NCBI GenBank assembly: GCA_964446945.1 | Contig: CAYUQO010000001.1 | Location: forward strand, 372,001 to 436,000 | Length of the DNA: 64,000 bases | Reading direction: 5' to 3' | Origin: CAIYRG01 sp964446945 | GTDB lineage: Bacteria; Pseudomonadota; Alphaproteobacteria; Micropepsales; Micropepsaceae | Part shown: positions 18,703 to 27,985 of the stretch, one piece after another | How the letters are laid out: the number at the start of each line of letters is the position of its first letter | How positions within the stretch are numbered: position 1 is the first letter of the stretch | The notes under the pieces: generated by a model | Database searches by the model: none | Told to the model about the DNA's origin: nothing | What the model saw: only the letters and a program-made list of their open reading frames with translations | Position numbers and translations under genes: made by a program

Positions 18703-19644
18703 CTACGCGCCGGTTTCGACCTCCGGATCGAGCACGTCGTGAAAATGTACAAGATCAAGAACTCGCCGGCCGTCCGCCCCCAGCGAAAGAATATCGGCGA
18801 AGCGTTTGTTCCAGTGGATATCGTGCGGAATATAGGAATGCCGCGCATAGATTTTCGCGCCATAGGTTTCATCCGTACCGCTGACAAGCACCACGATCTC
18901 CGCCTGCTGTTCAATCAATGAGGCGCGGGTGGCGCCGTGCAGCGGGCTGTTTTCGTCGATCGGATGCATCACCGTCCAGGACAGCGCAAACAGCGGTGTC
19001 TTGCGGCGGATCAGGTTCAACGTATCGAAGCGCCGCATGACCAGGCCCTCGCGGGTCACATGCTGGCGGGCCAGTGACACGTTGATTTCCGCTTCCATGA
19101 TCTGGTTGCCGCGCTGGTTGGCGAGTCGGAACATCAGCGTCGGCATGCCTTCATAGGGCGTAATGACTGCGGGTCCGCTGAACAGGACGCGCGCACGCGG
19201 ACGCGATACGCGCGCGAAAACCAGGCCGGCGGCAAGCGCGATGTTCATCACCCCGGCAAAGGCCTCAAGCGTTGCGACGGTGTTGGTATAGATCGTTATC
19301 GGCGTGACCTGGCCGTAGCCAAGCGTGGTGAATGTCTGGACACTGAAAAAGAAGGAGTCAACGAATGAACCCGGCCGCACATTCGAAAGCCCATGCGGTT
19401 CGGCCAGGTAGAGGCCCGTGAACACAAGATTAATCAGGCCAAAAAACGCCGCCAACCCGAGGAAAAACGCCCACCACGGCGCCTCCAGCACGGCCACGTA
19501 AAAATCCGCTCGCAGCCCGCGCCTGCTGCCCGTGATCAGCGGGCGCCGGTTACGTTGGCCGAACAGTCTTGGATAATCTGCTGCCGGCCGCTCCCTTGGA
19601 TCACCGGCGCGGCTATGACCTTCACGCGGTGTATGACGGTTCAG
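18703..19644 (-). CDS. Inward-rectifier potassium channel (KirBac type), non-canonical start likely
   Basis: Two-membrane-segment K+ channel with cytoplasmic beta domain. Visible are the first TM segment (AFFLGLAAFFGLINLVFTGLYL), pore helix FFFSVQTFTTLGYG with selectivity filter LGYG, second TM helix with ATLEAFAGVMNIALAAGLVFARV, then the Kir C-terminal domain (PLFALSWTVMHPIDENSPL). The first standard start, GTG at 19497, would remove the slide helix. The frame is open 49 codons further to CTG at 19644, which overlaps the stop of the upstream SMP-30 gene (CTGA). That gives 313 residues and a KirBac-like N terminus (RADFYVAVLEAP matches the slide helix position). No ATG, GTG or TTG lies in those 49 codons. 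Confidence 0.8.
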   Translation of the reverse strand: MNRHTPREGHSRAGDPRERPAADYPRLFGQRNRRPLITGSRRGLRADFYVAVLEAPWWAFFLGLAAFFGLINLVFTGLYLAEPHGLSNVRPGSFVDSFFFSVQTFTTLGYGQVTPITIYTNTVATLEAFAGVMNIALAAGLVFARVSRPRARVLFSGPAVITPYEGMPTLMFRLANQRGNQIMEAEINVSLARQHVTREGLVMRRFDTLNLIRRKTPLFALSWTVMHPIDENSPLHGATRASLIEQQAEIVVLVSGTDETYGAKIYARHSYIPHDIHWNKRFADILSLGADGRRVLDLVHFHDVLDPEVETGA

Positions 19645-20657
19645 GGCCTGATCCCTGTGACTTTGGTCCGGATATGCGTAATCATGGTGCCGCTGGTCGT
19701 ATACAGACCCATGGCGTCAGCATCGCCCCAGGCGAGGTTGGACAGGCGTTCGGGCGTAAGAATTGTGCCGAGATGCCGTCCTTGAGGTGAAACAATCCAG
19801 ATGCCGGCGGGGCCGGAATCCCACACATTGCCGCGAACATCGATTTTCATGCCATCAGGCGCGCCGGGGCGATTGTCCGTCGTCATGTCGATGAACAGCC
19901 GGCGGTTGGCGGTCGTGCCGTCGGGCCGGACATCATAAACGTAAACTTTCTTCGGCCGAATATCGTTGACATAGAGCACCCGCTCGTCGGGCGAGAACGC
20001 AATTCCGTTCGGCGTATCGAGTGTGCCATCCAGCAGAGAAAGCTTGCCATTTTTCAGCATATACACGCCGGTGTGCGGCACGCCCTCGGGCGGCGTTTCG
20101 TCTGTCGTGACCGAGCCCTTGCGGATGTCGGTGAAATAGACGGCGCCGTCGGAGCGGATGACGAGGTCGTTTGGCGCGTTGAGATGACGGCCTTCGAATT
20201 TATCCGCCATCACAGTGATGTATCCGTCCGGCTCGCGCCGCATGATCCGGCCAGAACCCATGGCGGTGAAAACCAGCCGTCCTTGCTTATCCAGCGTTTC
20301 GCCATTTGGCCCGATCTGGAGTAATTTCTGGCCGTTTCGTTCGAATGAGATGGCCGAGGAACTGTCTTTGCCTTGCCAAATGTCGGCGAGATATGTCGAA
20401 GCCTGATGCGACTGCGGATCGAGCCGGATGACCTGGTTGCGCACGAGGTCGCTGAAGGTCAGAAAATCGCCTTCGCGGCCATGGTGCCAGACAGGTCCTT
20501 CGAAAAAGCCATCCTCGTCGCGGACCAGCACCTCCACTTTGGTATCCGGTGCGACGAGCGCGTCCAGACCGGGATCGAGCTTTTCAACGACAGCTTGTGC
20601 GTGTGCGGCGCCGCTGGCCATCACCGCTGCGGCAATCAATATTGCGATCCGTCTCAT
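19641..20657 (-). CDS. Secreted SMP-30/gluconolactonase-like beta-propeller protein
   Basis: 338 residues with a Sec signal peptide (MRRIAILIAAAVMASGAAHA). The mature part is a six-bladed propeller of the SMP-30/LRE type: FEGPVWHHGREGDFLTFSD, NAPNDLVIRSDGAVYFTD and DTPNGIAFSPDERVLYVND carry the acidic and Asn residues that usually bind the divalent metal. Likely activity is lactone hydrolysis in the periplasm; the substrate cannot be read from sequence. The KirBac frame begins within its stop codon. Confidence 0.88.
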   Translation of the reverse strand: MRRIAILIAAAVMASGAAHAQAVVEKLDPGLDALVAPDTKVEVLVRDEDGFFEGPVWHHGREGDFLTFSDLVRNQVIRLDPQSHQASTYLADIWQGKDSSSAISFERNGQKLLQIGPNGETLDKQGRLVFTAMGSGRIMRREPDGYITVMADKFEGRHLNAPNDLVIRSDGAVYFTDIRKGSVTTDETPPEGVPHTGVYMLKNGKLSLLDGTLDTPNGIAFSPDERVLYVNDIRPKKVYVYDVRPDGTTANRRLFIDMTTDNRPGAPDGMKIDVRGNVWDSGPAGIWIVSPQGRHLGTILTPERLSNLAWGDADAMGLYTTSGTMITHIRTKVTGIRP

Positions 20658-20693
20658 GATTTCCCCGCTGCGACCTCAGCAGCAATCACTCTA

Positions 20694-21062
20694 TCACGCC
20701 TCGTCGCGGGTGAGACCCTGATCCGCGAGGCCGCGCAAATAGGCACCCCATTTCTTTTCGCGTTCGCGGCCCAGTTCGCGCAGGTAGCTCCAGGTGAAAA
20801 GACCGGAGTCATGGCCGTCGTCGAATATGATCCTGACGGCATAATGGCCGACGGGCTCCAGTCTGGTGATTTTGACGTCGCGCTTGCCGGGGATAAAGCG
20901 GCGTTCCTGCGCAGAATGTCCCTGAACTTCGGCGCTCGGCGATTCCACGCGCAGATATTCCGCCGTCAAAGGATAATCCTCGCCATTGTCGAAACGGACG
21001 GTCAGGAGGTCTTTGGCCGCGTTCACCCGCAATTCGGCCGGCCATGGATCGGCGCTACTCAC
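20694..21062 (-). CDS. DUF971 (gamma-butyrobetaine hydroxylase N-domain-like) protein
   Basis: 122 residues. The pattern LTVRFDNGEDYPLTAEYLRVESPSAEV... followed by VGHYAVRIIFDDGHDSGLFTWSYL is the DUF971 signature, a small domain also found at the N terminus of gamma-butyrobetaine hydroxylase and in some iron-sulfur cluster proteins. Stand-alone versions are conserved in proteobacteria without a settled role. It starts with GTG overlapping the stop of the Trm112-like gene (GTGA), within a four-gene - strand string conserved in alphaproteobacteria. Confidence 0.9.
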   Translation of the reverse strand: MSSADPWPAELRVNAAKDLLTVRFDNGEDYPLTAEYLRVESPSAEVQGHSAQERRFIPGKRDVKITRLEPVGHYAVRIIFDDGHDSGLFTWSYLRELGREREKKWGAYLRGLADQGLTRDEA

Positions 21063-21244
21063 GCCTGCTCAGTCTCGTCCAGATTGCGCGCTTCTTCCGG
21101 CAGCATAACGGGAATGCCGTCACGGATCGGATAAGCAAGACCGGCACGCTTGCTGATCAGTTCCTGCCGTTCGCGATCATAGATCAACGGGCCTTTGGTG
21201 ACGGGGCAGACAAGAATTTCCAGCAGTTTCGGATCTATTTCCAT
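21059..21244 (-). CDS. Trm112 family (YcaR-like) small protein
   Basis: 61 residues: MEIDPKLLEILVCPVTKGPL, then SKRAGLAYPIRDGIPVMLPEEAR, the full-length Trm112/UPF0434 pattern. In eukaryotes and archaea Trm112 activates methyltransferases; in bacteria the role is unclear. This copy keeps only one Cys (VCPV) of the zinc-binding set. It overlaps the DUF971 gene by four bases and lies 15 bases after the Lon-N gene. Confidence 0.92.
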   Translation of the reverse strand: MEIDPKLLEILVCPVTKGPLIYDRERQELISKRAGLAYPIRDGIPVMLPEEARNLDETEQA

Positions 21245-21259
21245 TTTCCCATCGATTCA

Positions 21260-21928
21260 TCAATTGATCGACTGCGTTCCGCCGGCAGGCGTCGCCGATG
21301 CATTTGCCAATTCCAACAGGGCAATCAGCACTTCAGATCGTTCTTTGAGCCCCGGCGCTTCGAGCAGCGCCTGTTTCTCGCCTGGCGCAAACGGGCACAG
21401 CATCGAGAGCGCATTCACCAGCGTTTCGGCCGGAGCATCTTCGACCGACTTCCAGTCGGTCTGCATTGCGCGCTCAGACAGATAGGGTTTGAGAGCATGC
21501 AGCAGCCGGTCACGGGCGATCGGCGGATCTTCCGATTGCTGAAGATCGCCGGCAAACAGGGCATAATCCGCCGCCACCTGCCGGAAGGGCGTCGATACTT
21601 CGCGTTCGCTCGCGACATGAAAGCGGCAAATGCCCGTCAGCGTCACGAGATAGCGCCCATCGTCGGTCTCACCATATTCGGTGATGCGCCCGACGCAGCC
21701 GACTTGCACAAGGGCCGGCCGTTTGGCCTTTTCCTCCGCATCACGCGGCTGAACCATGCCGATCACCCGGTTCTGGTCCATCGCGGCGTCGATCATCGCA
21801 AGGTAGCGCGGTTCGAATATGTTCAGCGGCAGTCTGGTCCGCGGCAGCAGCACGACTCCGCTCAACGGAAACACCGGAATGACCGGCGGCAGATCGCCCG
21901 TGTTGCGATAGCGGCGCGGGGCGGACAT
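21260..21928 (-). CDS. LON peptidase substrate-binding domain protein
   Basis: 222 residues covering only the N-terminal (PUA-like) domain of Lon: VIPVFPLSGVVLLPRTRLPLNIFEPRYL at residues 16-43 (in two pieces) and GCVGRITEYGETDDGRYLVTLTG. There is no AAA or Ser-Lys protease domain, so it cannot be a protease; stand-alone forms are common beside thioredoxin in alphaproteobacteria. It starts three bases after the thioredoxin stop, so the two are co-translated. Confidence 0.92.
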   Translation of the reverse strand: MSAPRRYRNTGDLPPVIPVFPLSGVVLLPRTRLPLNIFEPRYLAMIDAAMDQNRVIGMVQPRDAEEKAKRPALVQVGCVGRITEYGETDDGRYLVTLTGICRFHVASEREVSTPFRQVAADYALFAGDLQQSEDPPIARDRLLHALKPYLSERAMQTDWKSVEDAPAETLVNALSMLCPFAPGEKQALLEAPGLKERSEVLIALLELANASATPAGGTQSIN

Positions 21929-21931
21929 GGA

Positions 21932-22909
21932 TTACGAAAACAGGATGGACGAGAGGCGCCGGCGGCCGGCCAGCGTGCGTGGGTCGGCAGGGCCCATGGC
22001 ATCGAAAAGTGTCAGCAGATGTTTGCGCGCCGCATCATCATTCCATTTACGGTCGCGGCGGATGATCTCGAGCAGCTGATCGATCGCCTCTTCGCGCGCG
22101 CCCTTGCCGTCGAGCACCAATGCAAGATCGAACCGCGCCTCGAGATCAGCCGGATTGGCGGCAATACGCGCATTGAGCTGCCCGGCATCGCCGGCCGCCG
22201 CGGCGCGCTCTTTCAGAGAAAGTTCCGCTTCCGCCGCGCGGTAATTCTCGTCGGAAGCGCCATCGGGCCGCACGAGTCTCAGGGTTTTCCTTGCCCGGTC
22301 GAGATCTCCGCTTTCGAGATAACAGCGCGCAAGTCCCGCGACCGCTTTTGGATTGCCTGGATCTTCCTGCAGCACCTGGCCGAAAAGCTGGGCTGCCCGA
22401 GAAAGATCATGTTTGCCCAGCGCCTCTTCGGCTGCGCTCAGCAGGTCAGCTTCTTCTTCCGCAGCTCCCGCAGGAATTGGCCCTGCCAGACCCTCGATGA
22501 ACTGACGCAGTTGGCTCTCGGGAATCGCACCCATGAAACCATCGACGGGCTGTCCCTGTTTGAACGCATAAACCGTGGGGATCGACTGGATACGCAGTTG
22601 CTGCGCGATTTCGGGGTTTTCGTCGATATTCACCTTGACCAGGCGCACCGCGCCGTTGGCCTCGGTGACCAGCCGCTCCAGCATGGGCCCCAACTGCTTG
22701 CATGGGCCGCACCACGGTGCCCAGAAATCGACGATGACCGGCACCTCCATCGACGCGTCGAGCACATCGGCCGCGAAGCTCTCAAGGCCGGAATCCTTGA
22801 CCAGTGCCCCCGGCGCACCGGGTTTCTTCGACCCTTGTGGTCCATCAGTTTTGGCCGGAGACGCTTTGCCTTTCAGCGGCCGTCCGGCAGCATCGATCAG
22901 GGAAGCCAT
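21932..22909 (-). CDS. Thioredoxin-TPR protein (CnoX/YbbN-like)
   Basis: 325 residues. A thioredoxin domain spans about 40-150 with the active site WCGPC (66-70) and the cis-Pro in SIPTVYAF. C-terminal TPR-like helices (about 165-320, for example LGKHDLSRAAQLFGQVLQED) identify the CnoX/YbbN type, a chaperone-redoxin that protects substrates from overoxidation and hands them to chaperonins. The CxxC pair is intact, unlike E. coli CnoX where it is incomplete. Low-complexity Lys/Gly/Pro residues precede the domain. Confidence 0.9.
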   Translation of the reverse strand: MASLIDAAGRPLKGKASPAKTDGPQGSKKPGAPGALVKDSGLESFAADVLDASMEVPVIVDFWAPWCGPCKQLGPMLERLVTEANGAVRLVKVNIDENPEIAQQLRIQSIPTVYAFKQGQPVDGFMGAIPESQLRQFIEGLAGPIPAGAAEEEADLLSAAEEALGKHDLSRAAQLFGQVLQEDPGNPKAVAGLARCYLESGDLDRARKTLRLVRPDGASDENYRAAEAELSLKERAAAAGDAGQLNARIAANPADLEARFDLALVLDGKGAREEAIDQLLEIIRRDRKWNDDAARKHLLTLFDAMGPADPRTLAGRRRLSSILFS

Positions 22910-22972
22910 TGTCTGCCTTGAAGGGGATTTCTTGCCCCAAACATGGTGGCTTATGCGTGAAAAGCCAAGCCT

Positions 22973-25408
22973 CTAAACGTCGAGATTGGCAACGCTGAGC
23001 GCATTTTCCTGAATGAATTCCCGCCGGGGCTCGACCAGTTCACCCATCAGTTTGGCGAACAGATCGTCGGCGTCATCGGCGTGTTCCACCTTCACCTGCA
23101 ACAGGGTGCGGGCGTTATCGTCCAGCGTCGTCTCCCACAATTGCGTGGGATTCATTTCGCCCAAACCTTTGTACCGTTGCAGCGACAGGCCGTGCCGGCC
23201 CCATTCGAGCACCGCATCGAGCAATTGCGTCGGGGCACGCACTTCGCGCGTATCGTCCTTGCGCTTCAGAACACCGGCCTTGAGGTAATTTGACTGCAAT
23301 TCGCCTGCCATGCGGTCTAATTTCCGCGCATCCGCACTGGCGATCAGGGCGCCATCGATCGCAATTGTCTCCGTGACCCCGCGGACCTCACGCCGGAAAC
23401 GCAAGCCGCCATCGGCGGTCGGTTCGCCATTCCATCCGCGTTCGGTTTCGTCCGACAGCTGGTCGAGCCGGTGCGCGATGTAGACGGCCGCCTGTTCCGC
23501 CTTTTCGCGGTCGGACAGCAGTTCGGGATTGAGGGCTCCGGCAATCGCGGCCTGTTCGAGCAGGAATCGCGGATAATGTCGCGGAAATCCGTCGAGCGCG
23601 CTGCGCGCCACACGCGCGCGCTCGACCAGATGTTCCAGATCGGCGCCGGCGATCGTCTCGCCATTGAACAACGTCAGCACACAATCCTTCAATCCTTCCG
23701 AGACGAGGTAATTTTCGAGATCGCGTTCATCCTTGAGATAGCGTTCTGACTTGCCGCGGCTGGCTTTGTACAGAGGCGGCTGGGCGATGAAGATGTGGCC
23801 GCGTTCGATCAGTTCCGGCATCTGCCGGTAGAAGAATGTCAGCAGTAGCGTCCGAATATGCGCTCCATCTACATCGGCGTCGGTCATGATGATGATCTTG
23901 TGGTAGCGTAATTTGTCCGCATTGAATTCATCACGCCCGATGCCTGTTCCAAGCGCGGTGATCAAGGTCGCGATTTCCTGGCTCGACAGCATTTTGTCGA
24001 GTTTCGCCCGCTCAACATTCAGGATTTTTCCGCGCAGGGGCAGCACCGCCTGATTAGAGCGATTACGGCCCTGTTTTGCCGAACCGCCTGCGGAATCGCC
24101 TTCGACCAGGAACAATTCGCATTTTGACGGATCGCGTTCCTGACAATCGGCGAGTTTTCCGGGCAGCGAATTGCCGTCCAGCGCGCCTTTGCGGCGAGTC
24201 AACTCGCGCGCTTTGCGCGCTGCCTCGCGAGCCTGCGCCGCTTCAATGACTTTCTGCACGATCGAGCGAGCGTCAGACGGGTGTTCCTCGAACCAGCCGC
24301 CAAGCTGCTCCAGCACGACGCCCTCGACGGCCGGCCGCACTTCCGAGGATACGAGTTTGTCCTTGGTCTGCGATGAGAATTTTGGATCCGGCACTTTCAC
24401 CGACAACACGCAGGTCAGGCCTTCGCGACAATCCTCGCCCGTCAGGGGAACCTTGTCCTTGCGTCCGATACCCGATTCATCCGCATACTTCGTCACGACG
24501 CGGGTCAGGGCTGCGCGAAATCCTGCCAGATGCGTGCCACCGTCCCTCTGCGGGATGTTGTTGGTAAAGCACAGCATATTTTCGTGATAGGAGTCGTTCC
24601 ACGACAGCGCCGCTTCCACTCTCATGCCGTCGCGGTCGGCGGCGATCAGGATCGGCTGCCCGATCAGTCCGGTCTTGGTGCGGTCGAGATAGCGGGCAAA
24701 GGCTTCCAGTCCGCCGTCATATTTCAGCGTCACTTCCTTTTTTTCGACACCCCGGCGATCCCTGAGCCGGATGTTGACTCCCGAATTCAGGAAGGCGAGT
24801 TCGCGCAGCCGGTGTTCCAGGGTGGCGAAATCGAATTCGGTCTTCGTGAAAGTTTTCGGGCTTGGCAGGAACGTTACTTCCGTGCCGCGCCGCCCTTTGG
24901 CTTCGCCGCTCTCAGCCAATGGCGCCACCGGGTCGCCGTCGTGGAAGCGCATGTAATGCTCTTTGCCGTCGCGCCAGATCCGCAAATCCAGCCATTCCGA
25001 AAGGGCATTCACCACCGAAACGCCGACGCCGTGCAGTCCGCCCGACACCTTGTATGCGTTCTGCTCGAACTTCCCGCCGGCATGCAGCTGAGTCATGATC
25101 ACTTCGGCCGCCGATACGCCTTCGCCGGGATGAATATCCACCGGGATGCCACGGCCATTATCGCGCACGGTGCATGAGCCGTCGGGATTCAGTTCGACTT
25201 CCACAAGGTCGCAGAATCCGGCAAGCGCCTCATCGATCGCGTTGTCGATGACTTCATACACCATGTGATGCAGGCCGGAGCCGTCATCGGTGTCGCCGAT
25301 ATACATGCCGGGACGTTTGCGCACGGCATCAAGACCCTTCAGCACCTTGATGGAGCCGGCGTCATAGGCCTCGGCAGCGCCGTTGGGTTTGGTTACGTCG
25401 TCGTTCAT
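22973..25408 (-). CDS. gyrB: DNA gyrase subunit B
   Basis: ATPase subunit of the type IIA topoisomerase that introduces negative supercoils. The 811-residue protein has the GHKL ATP site (EVIDNAIDEA, DNGRGIPV, GGLHGVGVSVVNALS), the TOPRIM acidic residues (LVEGDSAGGSA, DADVDGAHI) and the C-terminal RYKGLGEMNPTQLWETT. Its ATG overlaps the recF stop (ATGA). It is the last gene of dnaA-dnaN-recF-gyrB. Confidence 0.98.
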   Translation of the reverse strand: MNDDVTKPNGAAEAYDAGSIKVLKGLDAVRKRPGMYIGDTDDGSGLHHMVYEVIDNAIDEALAGFCDLVEVELNPDGSCTVRDNGRGIPVDIHPGEGVSAAEVIMTQLHAGGKFEQNAYKVSGGLHGVGVSVVNALSEWLDLRIWRDGKEHYMRFHDGDPVAPLAESGEAKGRRGTEVTFLPSPKTFTKTEFDFATLEHRLRELAFLNSGVNIRLRDRRGVEKKEVTLKYDGGLEAFARYLDRTKTGLIGQPILIAADRDGMRVEAALSWNDSYHENMLCFTNNIPQRDGGTHLAGFRAALTRVVTKYADESGIGRKDKVPLTGEDCREGLTCVLSVKVPDPKFSSQTKDKLVSSEVRPAVEGVVLEQLGGWFEEHPSDARSIVQKVIEAAQAREAARKARELTRRKGALDGNSLPGKLADCQERDPSKCELFLVEGDSAGGSAKQGRNRSNQAVLPLRGKILNVERAKLDKMLSSQEIATLITALGTGIGRDEFNADKLRYHKIIIMTDADVDGAHIRTLLLTFFYRQMPELIERGHIFIAQPPLYKASRGKSERYLKDERDLENYLVSEGLKDCVLTLFNGETIAGADLEHLVERARVARSALDGFPRHYPRFLLEQAAIAGALNPELLSDREKAEQAAVYIAHRLDQLSDETERGWNGEPTADGGLRFRREVRGVTETIAIDGALIASADARKLDRMAGELQSNYLKAGVLKRKDDTREVRAPTQLLDAVLEWGRHGLSLQRYKGLGEMNPTQLWETTLDDNARTLLQVKVEHADDADDLFAKLMGELVEPRREFIQENALSVANLDV

Positions 25409-26673
25409 CTACTCACCGCGATGCCAGGAGCCACGCTGTCGCCGGCCGTAAGAAAGCGCCCGCTTTCGACCGTGATGAACGCCGCCTTTTGGTTCAAAGA
25501 TTGAAATAAGTGCCGGTCTGTCCCGGTTAACCAGGCCTGCGAATCCAGCGCCACGATTTCATCGAACAGGGCCGCGCGGCGCTGTGCATCGAGATGCGCT
25601 GCGATTTCGTCAAGCAGCAACATGGGTGCAAGTCCATGGCGTTTGCGCGTCAACCACGCATCGGCGAGCACGATGGAAATGAGCAGTGCTTTTTGCTCAC
25701 CGGTCGAACATTCGCGAGCCTCGCTGCGCTTGCCCACGTGTTCGACTTCGAGATCGGCAGTGTGCGGCCCGCAATGCGTGCGTCCCGAATCCCGATCGCG
25801 CTCGCGCGATTGAGCGAGCGTTTCCGCAAGTACCCTGCTGTCGGCTGCAATGCCGCCGGTTTCGCCCGCGAGTGAGAGGCGGGCGCAGGGGAATGCGCCT
25901 TCGGCACGCCGGGCGTTCAGTTCGTTATTCAAACACTCAACCATTTCGTGCCGGGCGGCGTTGATCGCGCTCCCTTCCTCGGCCATGGTTTTCTCGAGCG
26001 CATCGAGCCACGGACCGCGCCGGGTCCCTTCGCGCAGGAGGCGCAGGCGGTCGCTCATCGCGCGTTCGTAGCGCGCCGATTTTCGCGCATGGCTCGGCAC
26101 CAGCGCGAATACAAGCCGGTCAAGAAAACGCCGCCGCATTTGCGCGCCTTCAAGGAACAGCCGGTCCATCGCCGGTGTCAGCCACAGGATCGGGACCAGT
26201 TCGGCCACTTCCGCGGCATCGGCCGGCGCACCATTGAGGTGAAATACCCGCCGCGGTTGTCCGCTTGCATTTGCCACGCAGCCGGTTCCGATCTGCCACT
26301 CACCCTCGGCAGAACGCGAGACTGTGGCCGCGACGCTCCAATCGGCGGATTGTTCGCCGCTCGCGGATTTGCGCGGAATGGCTGCGAGTTTGGCGCCCCG
26401 AAGCCCACGTCCGGGCGATAGCAGCGAAACCGCTTCGAGCAGATTGGTTTTGCCGATGCCATTGCCGCCATACAGCACCACCAGCCGGGCATGGGCGCGA
26501 AGCTCGCTTTGCGCATAGGAACGAAAGTCCTGCAGCACGATGCGCGTTGCCGCCAATGCACATCCCGGCTTTTGCCACGCGGAAGCAGCTTCGGCCACGC
26601 AGGGGGGTGCGCCCGTAATTCCGGCGGCTTCGCGCAAATCGGCGAATGGCGAAGACAAAGTCGCGTGTCCCAA
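25405..26673 (-). CDS. recF: DNA replication and repair protein RecF
   Basis: ABC-type ATPase that helps load RecA on gaps. Walker A GGNGIGKTNLLEAV, signature STGEQKALLISIVLAD and Walker B PMLLLDEIAAHLD are all present. The start is uncertain: no ATG is available. TTG at 26673 (422 aa) lies 12 bases after the dnaN stop with AGGAAA upstream; GTG at 26598 or TTG at 26556 would give shorter proteins, the last beginning MAATRIVLQDFRSY as RecF usually does. The first 39 residues of the long form look unconserved. Confidence 0.93.
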   Translation of the reverse strand: MGHATLSSPFADLREAAGITGAPPCVAEAASAWQKPGCALAATRIVLQDFRSYAQSELRAHARLVVLYGGNGIGKTNLLEAVSLLSPGRGLRGAKLAAIPRKSASGEQSADWSVAATVSRSAEGEWQIGTGCVANASGQPRRVFHLNGAPADAAEVAELVPILWLTPAMDRLFLEGAQMRRRFLDRLVFALVPSHARKSARYERAMSDRLRLLREGTRRGPWLDALEKTMAEEGSAINAARHEMVECLNNELNARRAEGAFPCARLSLAGETGGIAADSRVLAETLAQSRERDRDSGRTHCGPHTADLEVEHVGKRSEARECSTGEQKALLISIVLADAWLTRKRHGLAPMLLLDEIAAHLDAQRRAALFDEIVALDSQAWLTGTDRHLFQSLNQKAAFITVESGRFLTAGDSVAPGIAVSR

Positions 26674-26685
26674 ACGTATGCTTTC

Positions 26686-27807
26686 CTAAACCCGCATTGG
26701 CATCAGGACATAGAGCGTGCGCTTGTCCTCGGTATCCTCAATGAGGGTTGGCGAACCGGCATCGGCGAGGAGAAAACGCACGTCCTTGCCGGTGATTTGG
26801 CCGGTGATATCCAGCAGATAGCGAGAGTTGAACCCGATCTCAATGGGCCCGGCATTGTAGTTAGCGCCGATTTCTTCGCTCGCCGTCCCCGACTCCGGAT
26901 TGACCACCGACAGCAGCACCTTGTCGCTGTCAAGATTGAGCTTCACCGCGCGGGTCTTCTCCTGTGAGATCGTCGAAACCCGGTCCACCGCCTGGGCAAA
27001 ATCCTTCGCATCCATGGTCAGGACCTTGTCGTTGGCAGTCGGAATCACGCGCTGGTAATCCGGGAATGTGCCGTCGATCAGTTTGGAAGTGAGTTCGACC
27101 GATGCAAAGCTGAATTGCACCTTATTGTCCGACAGTCCGATTTCGATCGCGCCATCGGCGTCGTCCAGCAACCGGCGCAATTCCGAAACCGTCTTGCGCG
27201 GAATGATGATGCCGGGAATCTCCTGGGCGCCTTCCGGAAGCTCCAGTTCAAAGCGCGCAAGCCGGTGTCCGTCGGTTGCCACCGCCTTGAGGCTTTCCTC
27301 GCTGCCCTGCTTTGCCGCGTGGATATAGATGCCGTTCAGGTAAAACCGCGTCTCCTCGCTGGATATCGCGAAGCGGGTCTTCTCAATCAGGCTCACGAGA
27401 TCCGCGGCGGTCAGCCGGAAGCGGTAGGGCAAATTGCCTGCGGCCATTTGCGGGAAATCTTCATGCGGAAGGCACGATAGTTCGAAGCGGATATTCCCGG
27501 CCGAAACCGACAGTCTTCCGCTGTCCCCTCCGATCGTCTCTGCCTGGACCTGTGAGCCGTCCGGCATCTTGCGCACAATGTCATACAGCATGTGTGCGGG
27601 AGCAGTGGTGCTGCCCGTCCGGATGACGTCGCCATGCAGCGCTTCGACGATCTGGATGTCCAGATCGGTCGCCGTCAGGCGCAACCCGCCCTTGGCGGCT
27701 TCGATCAGGACATTGGACAGGATGGGGATAGTGTTGCGGCGCTCAACCACACTCTGCACATGGCCCAGAGCCTTGAGGAAAGCGCTTCGTTCGACATTGA
27801 TTTTCAT
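26686..27807 (-). CDS. dnaN: DNA polymerase III beta subunit (sliding clamp)
   Basis: Ring-shaped processivity clamp of the replicative polymerase. The 373-residue protein starts MKINVERSAFLKALGHVQ and has three clamp domains, with ETRFYLNGIYIH in the middle and the C-terminal YVLMPMRV that closes the peptide-binding cleft. I chose the ATG at 27807; an in-frame TTG at 27825 only adds six residues. It is 178 bases downstream of dnaA. Confidence 0.98.
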   Translation of the reverse strand: MKINVERSAFLKALGHVQSVVERRNTIPILSNVLIEAAKGGLRLTATDLDIQIVEALHGDVIRTGSTTAPAHMLYDIVRKMPDGSQVQAETIGGDSGRLSVSAGNIRFELSCLPHEDFPQMAAGNLPYRFRLTAADLVSLIEKTRFAISSEETRFYLNGIYIHAAKQGSEESLKAVATDGHRLARFELELPEGAQEIPGIIIPRKTVSELRRLLDDADGAIEIGLSDNKVQFSFASVELTSKLIDGTFPDYQRVIPTANDKVLTMDAKDFAQAVDRVSTISQEKTRAVKLNLDSDKVLLSVVNPESGTASEEIGANYNAGPIEIGFNSRYLLDITGQITGKDVRFLLADAGSPTLIEDTEDKRTLYVLMPMRV

Positions 27808-27985
27808 GCAGTTGGGATCCGGCAAAGCATCAAAAAACGGCTATGAAAAACGCGCCTCTGGCGCCGAAAAAATCACGCGGTCCGCAGGCGATTCTTCAGC
27901 CTCAACAATAGCCGTTATTCGCTCCGCAAGCGAATCGCGCGCCCGGAATTTCCGGGCATTTTTGCAGCTTTATAAGCGTTCCGAT

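Noticed and set aside
21044..22921. A 625-codon open frame on the + strand opposite the thioredoxin, Lon-N, Trm112 and DUF971 genes
   Set aside because: Antisense to four well-recognised genes on the - strand, with Arg/Gln/His-rich composition typical of shadow frames in GC-rich DNA and no domain I recognise.
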